Assembly (NCBI RefSeq): GCF_015694705.1
Contig: NZ_JADQDR010000010.1
Location: 124,001-188,000 of the forward strand
DNA length: 64,000 nt
Reading direction: 5' to 3'
From: Pontibacter rufus
GTDB lineage: Bacteria > Bacteroidota > Bacteroidia > Cytophagales > Hymenobacteraceae
Shown piece by piece: positions 43,538-52,437 of the stretch. The notes beneath the pieces were generated by a model, which saw only the letters and a list, made by a program, of their open reading frames with translations, had not been told where the DNA came from and searched no databases. The translations under genes and the position numbers were made by a program. Every line of letters starts with the position of its first letter. Position 1 is the stretch's first letter.

Positions 43538-44521
43538 ATGCGAAGTATACAATTTAGAGAAGCCCTGCGCGAAGCCTTGTCGGAGGAAATGCGCCGCGAT
43601 GAGCGCGTATTTCTGATGGGTGAGGAAGTAGCGGAGTATAACGGCGCCTACAAAGTGAGCCAGGGTATGCTGGACGAATTTGGTCCGGAGCGCGTAGTGG
43701 ATACCCCTATTGCTGAACTTGGTTTCGCCGGTATCGGTGTGGGCGCTGCCATGAACGGCCTGCGTCCTGTTATCGAGTTTATGACTTTCAACTTCTCGTT
43801 GGTGGCCATCGACCAGGTAATCAACGCTGCTGCTAAATTAATGTCCATGTCCGGTGGCCAGTATGGTGCGCCGATGGTGTTCCGCGGCCCTACAGGCAGC
43901 GCCGGTATGTTGTCGTCGCAGCACTCGCAGAACTTCGAGAACTGGTACGCCAACACGCCCGGCCTGAAAGTAGTGGTGCCTTCTAACCCTTACGATGCCA
44001 AAGGCCTGCTGAAATCTGCCATTCGCGACAACGATCCGGTTATTTTTATGGAATCGGAGCAGATGTATGGCGACAAAGGCGAGGTGCCGGAAGAAGAATA
44101 CCTGCTGCCAATTGGCGTAGCCGATATCAAGCGCGAAGGCACGGATGTAACCATCGTGTCGTTTGGCAAGATAATGAAAGTAGCGCTTGCCGCTGCCGAC
44201 GAACTGGCCAAAGAAGGTATAAACGCAGAAGTAATCGACCTGCGTACTGTTCGCCCCATTGACTATAAAACGCTGGTGGAATCTGTAAAGAAAACCAACC
44301 GCATGGTAGTAGTAGAAGAAGCCTGGCCGCTGGCATCCATCTCTGCGGAGCTGGCTTACCATATCCAGAGCAATGCTTTCGACTACATGGATGCACCGGT
44401 AAAACGCGTTACCTGTCGCGATGTGCCGCTTCCGTATGCACCAACCCTGATCGAAGCCTCGCTGCCCAATGTAGCACGCACCGTAGAAGCCGTAAAGCAA
44501 GTAATGTATAAGAAAGCTTAA
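43538..44521 (+). CDS. pdhB: pyruvate dehydrogenase E1 component subunit beta
   Basis: A 327-residue transketolase-type beta subunit. It works with an alpha subunit and thiamine diphosphate to decarboxylate pyruvate (or a branched-chain 2-oxoacid). [35 protein letters not shown]-type N-terminus, [20 protein letters not shown] and [16 protein letters not shown] are diagnostic; [17 protein letters not shown] is in the C-terminal domain. The alpha subunit is not adjacent, so the complex genes are dispersed. Promoter upstream, strong terminator downstream. Confidence 0.94.
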   Translation: MRSIQFREALREALSEEMRRDERVFLMGEEVAEYNGAYKVSQGMLDEFGPERVVDTPIAELGFAGIGVGAAMNGLRPVIEFMTFNFSLVAIDQVINAAAKLMSMSGGQYGAPMVFRGPTGSAGMLSSQHSQNFENWYANTPGLKVVVPSNPYDAKGLLKSAIRDNDPVIFMESEQMYGDKGEVPEEEYLLPIGVADIKREGTDVTIVSFGKIMKVALAAADELAKEGINAEVIDLRTVRPIDYKTLVESVKKTNRMVVVEEAWPLASISAELAYHIQSNAFDYMDAPVKRVTCRDVPLPYAPTLIEASLPNVARTVEAVKQVMYKKA

Positions 44522-44542
44522 GCTGCTCTTACTCTAAAAAAT

Positions 44543-44580
44543 ACAGAAAAGGCGAAGCTGTGCAGCTTCGCCTTTTCTGT
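44543..44580 (+). terminator. rho-independent terminator after pdhB
   Basis: A perfect 18-bp inverted repeat (44543-44560 and 44563-44580) with a GC-rich core and a T-rich right side, 21 bases after the stop codon. The flanking A-run could also allow function on the opposite strand. Confidence 0.9.
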
Positions 44581-44771
44581 TTATACTCCTCCTTACTTTA
44601 TACGTAGCGCGCTGCTGAGCTTAACCAATCCTGTCGTCGAGCTAATTAAATCCGGAACTGATAAGCTGCTGGGCAAAAAGATAAGCTGAACAGATCCTTG
44701 TTCTTTTTACCTGAAAGCAGGATAAAACAGTATTACAGCCGGGCCTGCAGCAAGTATGGTATTGCATCTAA

Positions 44772-45710
44772 TCAGCTTTCCTTTTCAACCTTCTTCACCT
44801 CTACTTTAACAGCATTATCCTGCGGGATGATGCCGCGATCATTCTCGCGGGAGTAGACCTGGGTGAACTCTGCTCCCAGCAAAAAAATAATAGAAGTATA
44901 GTATACCCATATCAGAATCAGCACCAGCGAACCCGCCGCGCCATAGGTATCGGCCAGCGGTTCGTGCTGAAAGTATAAGCTCAGGATGTACTTGCCAAGC
45001 ACAAATAGAACTGCCGTAACAGTAGCGCCTATCCACACATTGTACCACTTTATTTTGGCATCCGGCAGCACTTTAAAGATAGCGGCAAAAATAACAATGC
45101 TGATAAATACCGACACCAGGATGTTGCCTGTGGTGATGAGGTAAATGGCGAAGCCTGAAAATTGTTCCCGCAGGAAATCATTCACCACGCCCAGTACAAT
45201 GTCTATCGTGAGCGATACCAGCAGCAGGAAGCCGAGGCTCACCACCAGCGCCAGCGAAAGCACCCTGTCCACAATCAGCTTCAGCCAGCCTTTCTCTGGT
45301 TTGGCTTGTACTTCCCAGATGACATTCAGCGAATCCTGCAAGGCTACAAACACGGTGGTTGCAGTAAAAATCATGGTACACACCCCTACAATGGTACCTA
45401 CCGTACTGGCCGGCGACAAGCTTGCATTTTCAATGATGCTCTGGATCTGTGCTGCACTGTCGTGCCCCACAATGCCGCTAATCTGCTGCACAACCTGCCC
45501 CCGCACGGCGTCATCTCCAAACACGGCCCCCGCTATGCGGATAGTGATAATGAGCACTGCCGGAAGCGAGAAGATAGTATAGAAACCTATCATGGCAGCA
45601 CGATCCAGCGCCGCATCCTCTATGAAATCCGAAAAGGTCAGCTTCGTTAACTCCCAGGTAGATTTTAATCTTTTATACATGCGCTTTTTGAGGATATGAT
45701 AGTTCTGCAT
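44772..45710 (-). CDS. YihY/virulence factor BrkB family membrane protein
   Basis: A 312-residue inner-membrane protein with six helices of the YihY/BrkB (UPF0761) family. AAMIGFYTIFSLPAVLIITIRIAG is helix one, and the late KWYNVWIGATVTAVLFVLGKYIL plus YGAAGSLVLILIWVYYTSIIFLLGAEFTQVY pattern is characteristic. Function is not firmly known; it was once wrongly called RNase BN. The tail is basic and charged (KVEVKKVEKES). Confidence 0.9.
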   Translation of the reverse strand: MQNYHILKKRMYKRLKSTWELTKLTFSDFIEDAALDRAAMIGFYTIFSLPAVLIITIRIAGAVFGDDAVRGQVVQQISGIVGHDSAAQIQSIIENASLSPASTVGTIVGVCTMIFTATTVFVALQDSLNVIWEVQAKPEKGWLKLIVDRVLSLALVVSLGFLLLVSLTIDIVLGVVNDFLREQFSGFAIYLITTGNILVSVFISIVIFAAIFKVLPDAKIKWYNVWIGATVTAVLFVLGKYILSLYFQHEPLADTYGAAGSLVLILIWVYYTSIIFLLGAEFTQVYSRENDRGIIPQDNAVKVEVKKVEKES

Positions 45711-45871
45711 CTCAGCAAGTATAAACAGGCCTTGTTCCTATTGCAACTCCTCTTTAAACTAAGCCGGAAATGCAGTGGCTTGCATCATTTATACCAAAGA
45801 ACGGAAAAGTGATGATGATAGGCAACTATTTTGTACAGGCATATCCTACTGCAGTATGGCAAAACAGGATC

Positions 45872-46591
45872 TTATACTTGTTCCGGAGTAAGCCTGGCCA
45901 GGTAATTCCCGAATTCCCCCTCGTACAGCAGCTCCATGGCATAACCGTGCTTGCCGGCATAATCCTGCAGGATGGCCGCATCTACAAAAAGCCAGTCAAA
46001 CCAGCCGCTTTCCTGGTCTTTATACAGCATGTTATACTTTACTTCACCATAATAGCCCGCGTTCAGGTCCAGCAGCACTGAGCCATCCTCCTCTTCATAC
46101 ATGTAGAGGATATCGGCCGATTCGAGCAGAATTTGCCCGTTTGGGTGCAGCAGCGTTCTGGCATGTGCCAGCAGCCGGTCCAGCCCCGCCAGCGTGCCGG
46201 CAATGCCGATGCCGTTCATCAGCAACAGCAAGGTATCGTAGCGTTGATTTTTCAAATCGAAGAAATCGCGGTGTACGACCTGTTTTATTCCCTGCTGCCG
46301 CATGGCTTCTATGGCGCCGGCTGAGGTATCGAGGGCAGTTACTGCCAAGCCCTGCTGCTGCAAAGCAAGCGCGTGGCAACCTGCCCCCGCCCCTACATCC
46401 AGCACATGTCCCCGGCAGGCCTCCAAAGCAAACTGCTCCAATTCAGGCATTTCCTCCACAGTACGGAACAGGTATGCTACCGGAATTGTGTCGTCTTCGG
46501 CCAGATTGCTTTCCACGATAATGTCCGCAGGCGCAGGGGCTTGCAGGTAGTCCAGCATGGCGGTGCCCAGGGGGTCGTTTTTTTCTTTCAT
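45872..46591 (-). CDS. class I SAM-dependent methyltransferase
   Basis: A 239-residue Rossmann methyltransferase. Motif I is VLDVGAGAGCHALALQQQGL (about residues 70-90), the acidic residue after strand two is in VTALDTSAGAI, and LLLMNGIGIAGTLAGLDRLL corresponds to motif IV and the following helix. The substrate is unknown; Bacteroidota relatives are annotated only as methyltransferases. The ATG is at 46589-46591. The 46592-46955 gap upstream holds only a TAATTTTG box at 46861 that may belong to the next gene. Confidence 0.85.
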   Translation of the reverse strand: MKEKNDPLGTAMLDYLQAPAPADIIVESNLAEDDTIPVAYLFRTVEEMPELEQFALEACRGHVLDVGAGAGCHALALQQQGLAVTALDTSAGAIEAMRQQGIKQVVHRDFFDLKNQRYDTLLLLMNGIGIAGTLAGLDRLLAHARTLLHPNGQILLESADILYMYEEEDGSVLLDLNAGYYGEVKYNMLYKDQESGWFDWLFVDAAILQDYAGKHGYAMELLYEGEFGNYLARLTPEQV

Positions 46592-46955
46592 TTCTTTAGA
46601 TTAGCAGGCAAAGTACGCAACAAAACAGTAGCTGACCAACAATATACACCAATCCGCTTCAGCAACCCAAACAGACGCTTTCAGCTGTGAGCCAGCAGCA
46701 TTTCTATACTTATGGGCGTGCCTTGCAATAAGTAAAAGTACATAAGTATCAAGTGGAACATCCCGATTATTTCGGGGACATCAGGCACAAGACTTTATTT
46801 CTGTTTATACTTAATAATCGAGTTTTTCTACTGCACGATAAGATACTTAGAACGCAGCATTAATTTTGTCCGGTTACTTAATCAGATTTTGATTAGCTTT
46901 AACATTATGTTAGCCATAATTAGTATAATTCGTCTTTTGTAACCCTGTCCGTTTT

Positions 46956-47489
46956 ATGAATGCAGCCCTGGAAGCAAAATACTTACGGTTGGAGCAGTCG
47001 CGCAACCTCCTGCTGGACGAACTCGAAGGCCTGGGCGATAACCTGCTGAACACCTATCCGGCAGCAGGCAAATGGTCTATCAACCAAATAATAGCGCATC
47101 TGGTGCTGGCCGAGAAGCAGACGGTAAACTACGTGGAGCACAAGATAGCCAGGCAGGCAGAACTGCACAGCGCAACGCTTTCCAATAGTATCAAATCTTT
47201 CCTTTTAACACTGGCCCTGAAATCCGGCAGGAAATATAAAGCGCCCGAATCAGTTGCTACTGTGCCTGCCATATCTTCCCTGCCGGTGCTGCGCTCCGAA
47301 TGGGATCAGGTGCGGTTTAAGCTGGAGGATGTGCTTTCGGAGCTGCCGCAGGACTTAAGCAACAAATGCCTCTTCAGGCACCCACACATAGGGCCGCTCA
47401 CCATGCAGCAAACCCTCACCTTCCTGCAGGACCACTTTAACCACCACCTTCGCCAGGTACACCATATCAAACGCAACCTGCTGAAATAA
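46956..47489 (+). CDS. DinB family protein
   Basis: A 177-residue four-helix-bundle protein of the DinB/YfiT superfamily. AAGKWSINQIIAHLVLAEK has the first metal-binding histidine, and GPLTMQQTLTFLQDHFNHHLRQVHHI the others (H in DHFNHH). Members include metal-dependent thiol transferases such as bacillithiol S-transferase; the substrate here is unknown. It stands alone. Confidence 0.85.
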   Translation: MNAALEAKYLRLEQSRNLLLDELEGLGDNLLNTYPAAGKWSINQIIAHLVLAEKQTVNYVEHKIARQAELHSATLSNSIKSFLLTLALKSGRKYKAPESVATVPAISSLPVLRSEWDQVRFKLEDVLSELPQDLSNKCLFRHPHIGPLTMQQTLTFLQDHFNHHLRQVHHIKRNLLK

Positions 47490-47592
47490 AAGGTAGACAT
47501 CTCCATTGCAGCAGCCTGTGCCGGTGCGGTGTGCTGTTTTGTTCTGCTAAACCAACTACCGGCGACTGCTCGTAAAGCATCAGTAAAAAGCG

Positions 47593-48291
47593 ATGCACTT
47601 ACACAAAGAAGAACACCTGCGCAGCTCCGACTTTATCAGGGATATGGTCATAGGCATGTCCGATGGGCTGACGGTGCCTTTTGCACTGGCTGCCGGTTTA
47701 AGCGGAGCGGTGCAAAGTAATGCCGTTATCATCACGGCCGGTATCGCCGAAATTGTGGCGGGCAGCATTGCCATGGGGCTGGGCGGTTACCTGGCTGGCA
47801 GAACGGAGCTGGATCATTACCAGGCCGAGTTGGATCGGGAATATGCGGAGGTGGCCCATGTGCCTGAAAAAGAGAAAGCAGAGATCAAGGAGATTTTTGC
47901 CGGTTACGGCCTGAGCCCGGGCATACAGCAGATGATAGCCGATGAGCTGGCAAAAGATAAAAAGCAGTGGGTTGAATTTATGATGCGTTATGAACTGGGC
48001 CTGGAGGAACCGCACCCGGAAAGGGCGCGCAACAGCGCCGTTACCATTGGCTTGTCTTATGCAGTTGGCGGCCTAATTCCGCTGGCAGGTTATATTTTCA
48101 CGTCTGCGCCGTCGCAAGGCCTGCTGGTATCTGCTATACTTACCATCCTGTGCCTGATGATTTTCGGCTATTTCAAAAGCAAAGTTACCGGACAGCCAGC
48201 CTTGGCCGGAGCCCTGAAAGTAACGCTGATTGGTGTGGCCGCCGCAACCGCTGCTTTTCTGGTTGCCAAAGCCTTTGGGGAGGTCATGTAG
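47593..48291 (+). CDS. VIT1/CCC1 family iron/manganese transporter
   Basis: A 232-residue membrane protein of the CCC1/VIT1 family, which exports Fe2+ or Mn2+ from the cytoplasm. RDMVIGMSDGLTVPFALAAGL is the first helix motif, GGYLAGRTELDHYQAEL the connecting segment, and an acidic cytoplasmic loop with E and EKEKAEIKEIFAGYGL binds metal. Five membrane helices are visible. It has no regulator adjacent except the unrelated LysR gene downstream. Confidence 0.9.
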   Translation: MHLHKEEHLRSSDFIRDMVIGMSDGLTVPFALAAGLSGAVQSNAVIITAGIAEIVAGSIAMGLGGYLAGRTELDHYQAELDREYAEVAHVPEKEKAEIKEIFAGYGLSPGIQQMIADELAKDKKQWVEFMMRYELGLEEPHPERARNSAVTIGLSYAVGGLIPLAGYIFTSAPSQGLLVSAILTILCLMIFGYFKSKVTGQPALAGALKVTLIGVAAATAAFLVAKAFGEVM

Positions 48292-48446
48292 CGCCGTTGC
48301 GCTGCTTGTTTTGGTGCCATACCTTCACAGGCAGGTCTCTGAAAAAATTCGCGGACTTTAAGTTAACGGCTCACATTAATCAAGTATAAACAGCAATGAG
48401 TATACCTGACGTTATGCAAAAGGATGAGAAATACACTTGCTAAAAA

Positions 48447-48466
48447 GTTCCCCTTCAGAGGGGGAC
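48447..48466. repeat. small G/C-rich intergenic palindrome
   Basis: gttcccc / gggggac around ttcaga, with one mismatch. The same sort of palindrome lies inside the inverted repeat at 1013-1128, so it may belong to a dispersed repeat family. Confidence 0.4.
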
Positions 48467-48507
48467 AAGATGAACCTGCATAACATCAGATCAAAGTATA
48501 AAACCTG

Positions 48508-48515
48508 TATCTTTG
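48508..48515 (+). promoter_or_regulatory. -7 promoter element of the LysR gene
   Basis: TATCTTTG matches TAnnTTTG, 34 bases before the ATG at 48550. Confidence 0.4.
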
Positions 48516-48549
48516 ATCTCATTGCTGTACCTGGTATCTTCTCTTTCTT

Positions 48550-49467
48550 ATGATCTCTTACAAGCACGAAGTTTTTATGGAGGTAGCCCGCCTGCTGAGT
48601 TTTACCAAAGCCAGCCAGACGCTCTACATCAGCCAGTCTGCTATCAGCAAGCAGGTAAAAGCGCTGGAGGAACAGTATAAAACCGGCCTTTTTGAGCGGC
48701 TGGGCAATACGGTGGCATTAACGCAAGCCGGCAAACTGCTGTATAAAAAGTTACTCGAAGCCCGGCAGCTGCAAAACGAACTGTACCAGGAACTACGGGC
48801 GCTGGACGAGCAGTTTTCGCCGCAGGTAAGTATGGTGCTCGGGGCCAGCACTACTATTTCCCTCTACGTACTGCCGCCCCTTATGTCGGCTTACCTGCAG
48901 CTGCATCCCAACGTGCAGCTCACACTCAAAAACCGCAACAGCGAAAATATCCTGAAAGCACTGTTAGACCATGAAATAGATATGGGCATTGTGGAAGGCA
49001 TCAACAAAGTGAGCAACGTAACTTATACCCCCTTCCTGACGGATGACGTAATTGCCGTTTGCTCCTCTAAAAACCCTATCAAGAAACACCCGCTGGAAGT
49101 AAACGACCTGTTTGATACACCGCTGGCCCTGCGTGAGTCCGGCTCGGGTACCCTGGCGGTGCTGGAAGAGGCACTGGCTGCTAAAGGCATACGGCTGCTG
49201 GACCTGCCCCTTAAAATACGACTGGGCGGCACCGAGGCCCTGAAAAACTTTGTCCGCGTGGATACCTGCCTTTCTTTTTTGCCGCGGCAGGCCGTGAGCA
49301 AAGAGCTGCAGTCGGGCGAGCTGGTAGAGGTGCCAATCCAGGGCCTGACAGTGAAACGCACTTTTAATTTTATTCAGCGCAAGGGCACCGAAAACAACTT
49401 TCCTTACAAAGATTTCGTGCAGTTCACCAAACGCCAGTATTCTGATGTGGAAAACCTATTGCATTAA
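48550..49467 (+). CDS. LysR family transcriptional regulator
   Basis: A 305-residue LTTR. The N-terminal winged helix-turn-helix is FMEVARLLSFTKASQTLYISQSAISKQVKALEEQ (about residues 9-42, recognition helix SQSAISKQVKALE); the C-terminal periplasmic-binding-like effector domain begins near VSMVLGASTTISLYVLPPLM. It resembles the CysL group, but the ligand is not known. The last 85 bases of its gene recur, decayed, at 50088-50173 beyond an AT-rich gene. Confidence 0.93.
   Translation: MISYKHEVFMEVARLLSFTKASQTLYISQSAISKQVKALEEQYKTGLFERLGNTVALTQAGKLLYKKLLEARQLQNELYQELRALDEQFSPQVSMVLGASTTISLYVLPPLMSAYLQLHPNVQLTLKNRNSENILKALLDHEIDMGIVEGINKVSNVTYTPFLTDDVIAVCSSKNPIKKHPLEVNDLFDTPLALRESGSGTLAVLEEALAAKGIRLLDLPLKIRLGGTEALKNFVRVDTCLSFLPRQAVSKELQSGELVEVPIQGLTVKRTFNFIQRKGTENNFPYKDFVQFTKRQYSDVENLLH
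49376..49460 (+). repeat. direct repeat copy A: 3' end of the LysR gene
   Basis: The last codons of the LysR gene (49376-49460) are the intact copy of a sequence repeated at 50088-50173. The two copies bracket the AT-rich gene 49533-50075. Confidence 0.6.
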
Positions 49468-49532
49468 TGAAGGTTTAGTACAGAAATGTAATATGGCATA
49501 CAATAACTATTTTTATCGATTATTTAAATGAT

Positions 49533-50075
49533 ATGATAAATGCCAATTCTATCCATTATTATGAGAAAGCTTTAGCTTTGTTAATTGCGAGTAAAAGCAT
49601 CATACTTGAAGATATAGTCTCAGTTTGTAATGGTAACACAGCATTAGCGAAGCAGATAGCATACAAATTTCAAGATAAAGGCTTTGTGAAAGTCGATGCG
49701 GAATCACCTTGGATCTTTAATTTAGATTCCGAAATATCAGCAACTCAGGTATCAGTATTCAATGTAGGATTAGTAGATGATGGTAAAGCTGAAATATTCT
49801 TCCAAAATGGTGGCTTTAAAGTTGAGTTCGAAAAAGAGCAGAATAGAGTTGAAGAAGAAAATGAATCGAAGAGATTACAGAAAGAAAATTTGATACTACA
49901 AAATGAAAATTTTGAATATGCTCAGACTCTAAGAGAGCAAGAGAGCCGAATACGTATTCTTGATGAAAAGCTTAAAGAGTTCGAAAAAGTAAAGAACATT
50001 TGGTGGGTATTCGAAAGATATTGGTGGGCATTTACAATTGGAAGTGGAATCATTGGATACTTGATAGGAAAGTAA
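49533..50075 (+). CDS. hypothetical coiled-coil protein with C-terminal membrane anchor, probable inserted gene
   Basis: A 180-residue protein I do not recognise. Residues 1-60 look like a small winged-helix or helical domain (IHYYEKALALLIASKSIILEDIVSV). A long charged coiled coil spans about 100-150 (EEENESKRLQKENLILQNENF), and a tryptophan-rich segment plus one membrane helix (WWVFERYWWAFTIGSGIIGYL) ends the chain. It is far more AT-rich than both neighbours and is bracketed by the LysR gene 3' end and a decayed duplicate of it, so it was probably acquired. Anchoring suggests a membrane-tethered sensor or effector, but this is inference. Confidence 0.65.
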   Translation: MINANSIHYYEKALALLIASKSIILEDIVSVCNGNTALAKQIAYKFQDKGFVKVDAESPWIFNLDSEISATQVSVFNVGLVDDGKAEIFFQNGGFKVEFEKEQNRVEEENESKRLQKENLILQNENFEYAQTLREQESRIRILDEKLKEFEKVKNIWWVFERYWWAFTIGSGIIGYLIGK

Positions 50076-50087
50076 GGAGTGAGTAGG

Positions 50088-50173
50088 AGCGCAAGGTCAC
50101 TGAAAACAACTTTCCTATCTAGGATTTCGTGCAGTTTACCAAACGCCAGTATTCCATTATGGAATAGCCTATT
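50088..50173 (+). pseudogene. decayed duplicate of the LysR gene 3' end (direct repeat copy B)
   Basis: Aligned with 49376-49460 at roughly 80% identity with one gap. Read in the LysR frame it gives KVTENNFPI, a TAG stop, DFVQFTKRQYSIME and another TAG. It cannot be translated as part of a regulator and lies just downstream of the AT-rich gene. Confidence 0.7.
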
Positions 50174-50228
50174 CCGAAACACTATTTTGTTTCGTCATAA
50201 CTGTTAGGCTACTTCGCATCGTATTTAT

Positions 50229-51428
50229 ATGATGATGGAAACTACTATTGCCACCAAAAGCCGCCTCTACACGCTCACCTGTGCTGCCTGCGGCACCCGT
50301 TACTCCCCTTTTGAGCTGCAAACGGTTTCAGTATGCTGCGCCATGCCCCTCGTAAGCCAGTATGATCTGAAGCGGCCGCTCTTTAAAGACAAACTTCAGC
50401 TCCGGGAAGCAACCATGTGGCGCTACCGCGAGTTATTGCCTGTATTGGCAGATGAAAATATTGTGAGCCTGTGTGAAGGCTTTACCCCTGTTTTATCCCT
50501 GCAAAACCTGAGCAGCAAGTATGATTTTGCGCATCTGCAGCTGAAAGACGAAGGCCAGAACCCAACCGGCTCCTTTAAAGCGCGGGGCTTAAGTATGGCT
50601 ATCTCCAAAGCAAAGGAATTTGGCGTGGAGGGTTGCATTATACCTACCGCCGGCAATGCAGGCGTGGCGATGGCTGCTTACTGTGCCAAAGCCGGTATGC
50701 GGGCCGTGGTAGTAATGCCGCGCCATACGCCCAAGGCATTTAAAGAAGAGTGTTACTGGTATGGCGCCGAAGTGGTACTGGTAGATGGCCTCATCAACGA
50801 CTGTGCCGCCAAGGCCAAAAGTATAAATGCCGGCAATCAACTGCTGGATGTATCGACACTAAAGGAGCCATACCGCCTGGAGGGGAAAAAGACAATGGGC
50901 TACGAAATTGCAGAGCAACTGAACTGGACCTTGCCCGATGTGATATTGTACCCCGCTGGCGGCGGCACCGGCCTGATCGGCATTTGGAAAGCTTTCCGGG
51001 AAATGCAGGCGCTGGGCTGGCTGCCGCAAAGTATAAAATTGCCGCGCATGATAGCCGTGCAGGCCGCCAACTGCCAACCCCTGGTAGACACCTTTATGGG
51101 CCGGCAGGCAAATGCGCAGCAATATGTTGGCAAGTCCACCATCGCGAATGGCCTGGCCGTGCCGCGCCCCTTAGGCGAGCAGATGATGCTGCAGGTGCTT
51201 CGCGAATCCGGAGGCACTGCCATAAGTATAACCGACGAGCAGATGCTGGAAGGATTGCGGGAACTGAGCCGACATGAAGGCTTGTTTGTGGCACCGGAAG
51301 GCGCAGCGCTCTGGATGGCCGCCCGCCAGCTGGCAGCCACAGGCGACTTAAATCCGGATAGCCACATCCTGCTGCTCAATACCGGCTCAGGTCAGAAGTA
51401 TATGGAAAATATTGAGGGACAATACTAA
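50229..51428 (+). CDS. thrC: threonine synthase (PLP-dependent)
   Basis: A 399-residue fold-type II PLP enzyme that converts O-phosphohomoserine to threonine. The cofactor lysine is K117 in DEGQNPTGSFKARG. TAGNAGVAMAAYCAKAGM and YPAGGGTGLIGIWKA bind the phosphate of PLP; NTGSGQKY is near the end. An N-terminal segment with C18, C21, C36 and C37 may form a zinc ribbon, as in the thrC branch found in archaea and many bacteria. A terminator follows. Confidence 0.85.
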   Translation: MMMETTIATKSRLYTLTCAACGTRYSPFELQTVSVCCAMPLVSQYDLKRPLFKDKLQLREATMWRYRELLPVLADENIVSLCEGFTPVLSLQNLSSKYDFAHLQLKDEGQNPTGSFKARGLSMAISKAKEFGVEGCIIPTAGNAGVAMAAYCAKAGMRAVVVMPRHTPKAFKEECYWYGAEVVLVDGLINDCAAKAKSINAGNQLLDVSTLKEPYRLEGKKTMGYEIAEQLNWTLPDVILYPAGGGTGLIGIWKAFREMQALGWLPQSIKLPRMIAVQAANCQPLVDTFMGRQANAQQYVGKSTIANGLAVPRPLGEQMMLQVLRESGGTAISITDEQMLEGLRELSRHEGLFVAPEGAALWMAARQLAATGDLNPDSHILLLNTGSGQKYMENIEGQY

Positions 51429-51433
51429 GCAGA

Positions 51434-51490
51434 AATAAGCCTCTGAAGTATGGAAGATATGCCTGAATTTTCATACTTTAGAGGCTTATT
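51434..51490. terminator. hairpin between thrC and the deacetylase gene
   Basis: Arms 51434-51452 and 51472-51490 (19 bases) pair with one mismatch around a 19-base loop, directly after the thrC stop codon. It ends with ttatt. The stem includes aagtatg/catactt. Confidence 0.6.
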
Positions 51491-51501
51491 CAGCTAACCT
51501 T

Positions 51502-52437
51502 ATGCTTACCCGGACAGGCTTGGCCACTACCCTCATCAGCTTATCTGCTGCCATTCTTTTTTCCTGCGATCAACACAAAACGGCTGACTCGCAGCAGGAA
51601 GCAGGAGCACATTCAACTGCTGCTGCAGTTCCGGACTCCAGCGTGTCAGCCGTTACGGTTGCAACCACTGCTCCGCCAGCTGATACAATTCCAGCCGATG
51701 CAGCCACCATTTATGCCCGGCCGCAGGTGCCCATTCTGTGCTATCATCAAATCCGCGACTGGCGCGCTTCAGACTCAAAGCAGGGCAAAGATTATATTGT
51801 ACCGGTGGCACGTTTCGAGGAGCACATCAAAATGCTCGCCGACAGCGGTTATCACGCCATACTGCCCGACCAGCTACTCGATTATCTAAACTATGGCAAG
51901 CCGCTGCCGCCTAAGCCTGTCATGCTCACCTTCGATGATACCAACCTCGACCAGTACACCAATGCCTTACCCGTGCTGGACAAGTATGGCTTTAAAGGTG
52001 TGTTCTTTGTGATGACGGTATCGCTGGGGAGGCCACGTTATATGACCAGGGCGCAGGTAAAAGAGCTCTCAGATAAAGGCCACGTAATTGGCTCGCATAC
52101 CTGGGACCACCACAACGTGAAGAAATTTGCTGGCAATGACTGGGTAACGCAGGTAGAAAAACCCACCCGGCAACTAGAGGAGATTACGGGCAAGCCTGTG
52201 TTATACTTTGCCTACCCTTTCGGGCTGTGGAACGAGCAAGCCATTCCGGAACTCAAACAGCGCGGCTTTGTGGCTGCCTTTCAATTGGCCACCCACCGCG
52301 ATGCACAGGAGCCCCTTTATACCATTCGCCGTACCATTGCCAGCGGTTATTGGAACGCCGGTACTTTATACAAAACTATGCGCAGTCGTTTTGAACCCGA
52401 TACCACTACACCTTCAGGGGCAATTGCTGTACAATAA
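51502..52437 (+). CDS. polysaccharide deacetylase family lipoprotein
   Basis: A 311-residue predicted lipoprotein. Residues 1-21 are a signal peptide with lipobox LFSC (lipid cysteine C22), then an Ala/Thr-rich linker to about 70. The NodB domain holds VMLTFDDTNLDQYT (catalytic and metal-binding aspartates), SHTWDHHNVKKF (the HxxxH metal histidines) and YFAYPFGLWNE. It probably removes acetyl groups from a surface or wall polysaccharide. Its end overlaps the convergent phzF-like gene by 32 bases. Confidence 0.88.
   Translation: MLTRTGLATTLISLSAAILFSCDQHKTADSQQEAGAHSTAAAVPDSSVSAVTVATTAPPADTIPADAATIYARPQVPILCYHQIRDWRASDSKQGKDYIVPVARFEEHIKMLADSGYHAILPDQLLDYLNYGKPLPPKPVMLTFDDTNLDQYTNALPVLDKYGFKGVFFVMTVSLGRPRYMTRAQVKELSDKGHVIGSHTWDHHNVKKFAGNDWVTQVEKPTRQLEEITGKPVLYFAYPFGLWNEQAIPELKQRGFVAAFQLATHRDAQEPLYTIRRTIASGYWNAGTLYKTMRSRFEPDTTTPSGAIAVQ

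Noticed and set aside
45770-46081. 103-residue plus-strand frame between the BrkB and methyltransferase genes
   Set aside because: Most of it overlaps the methyltransferase coding sequence in antisense, and the translation has no recognisable domain.
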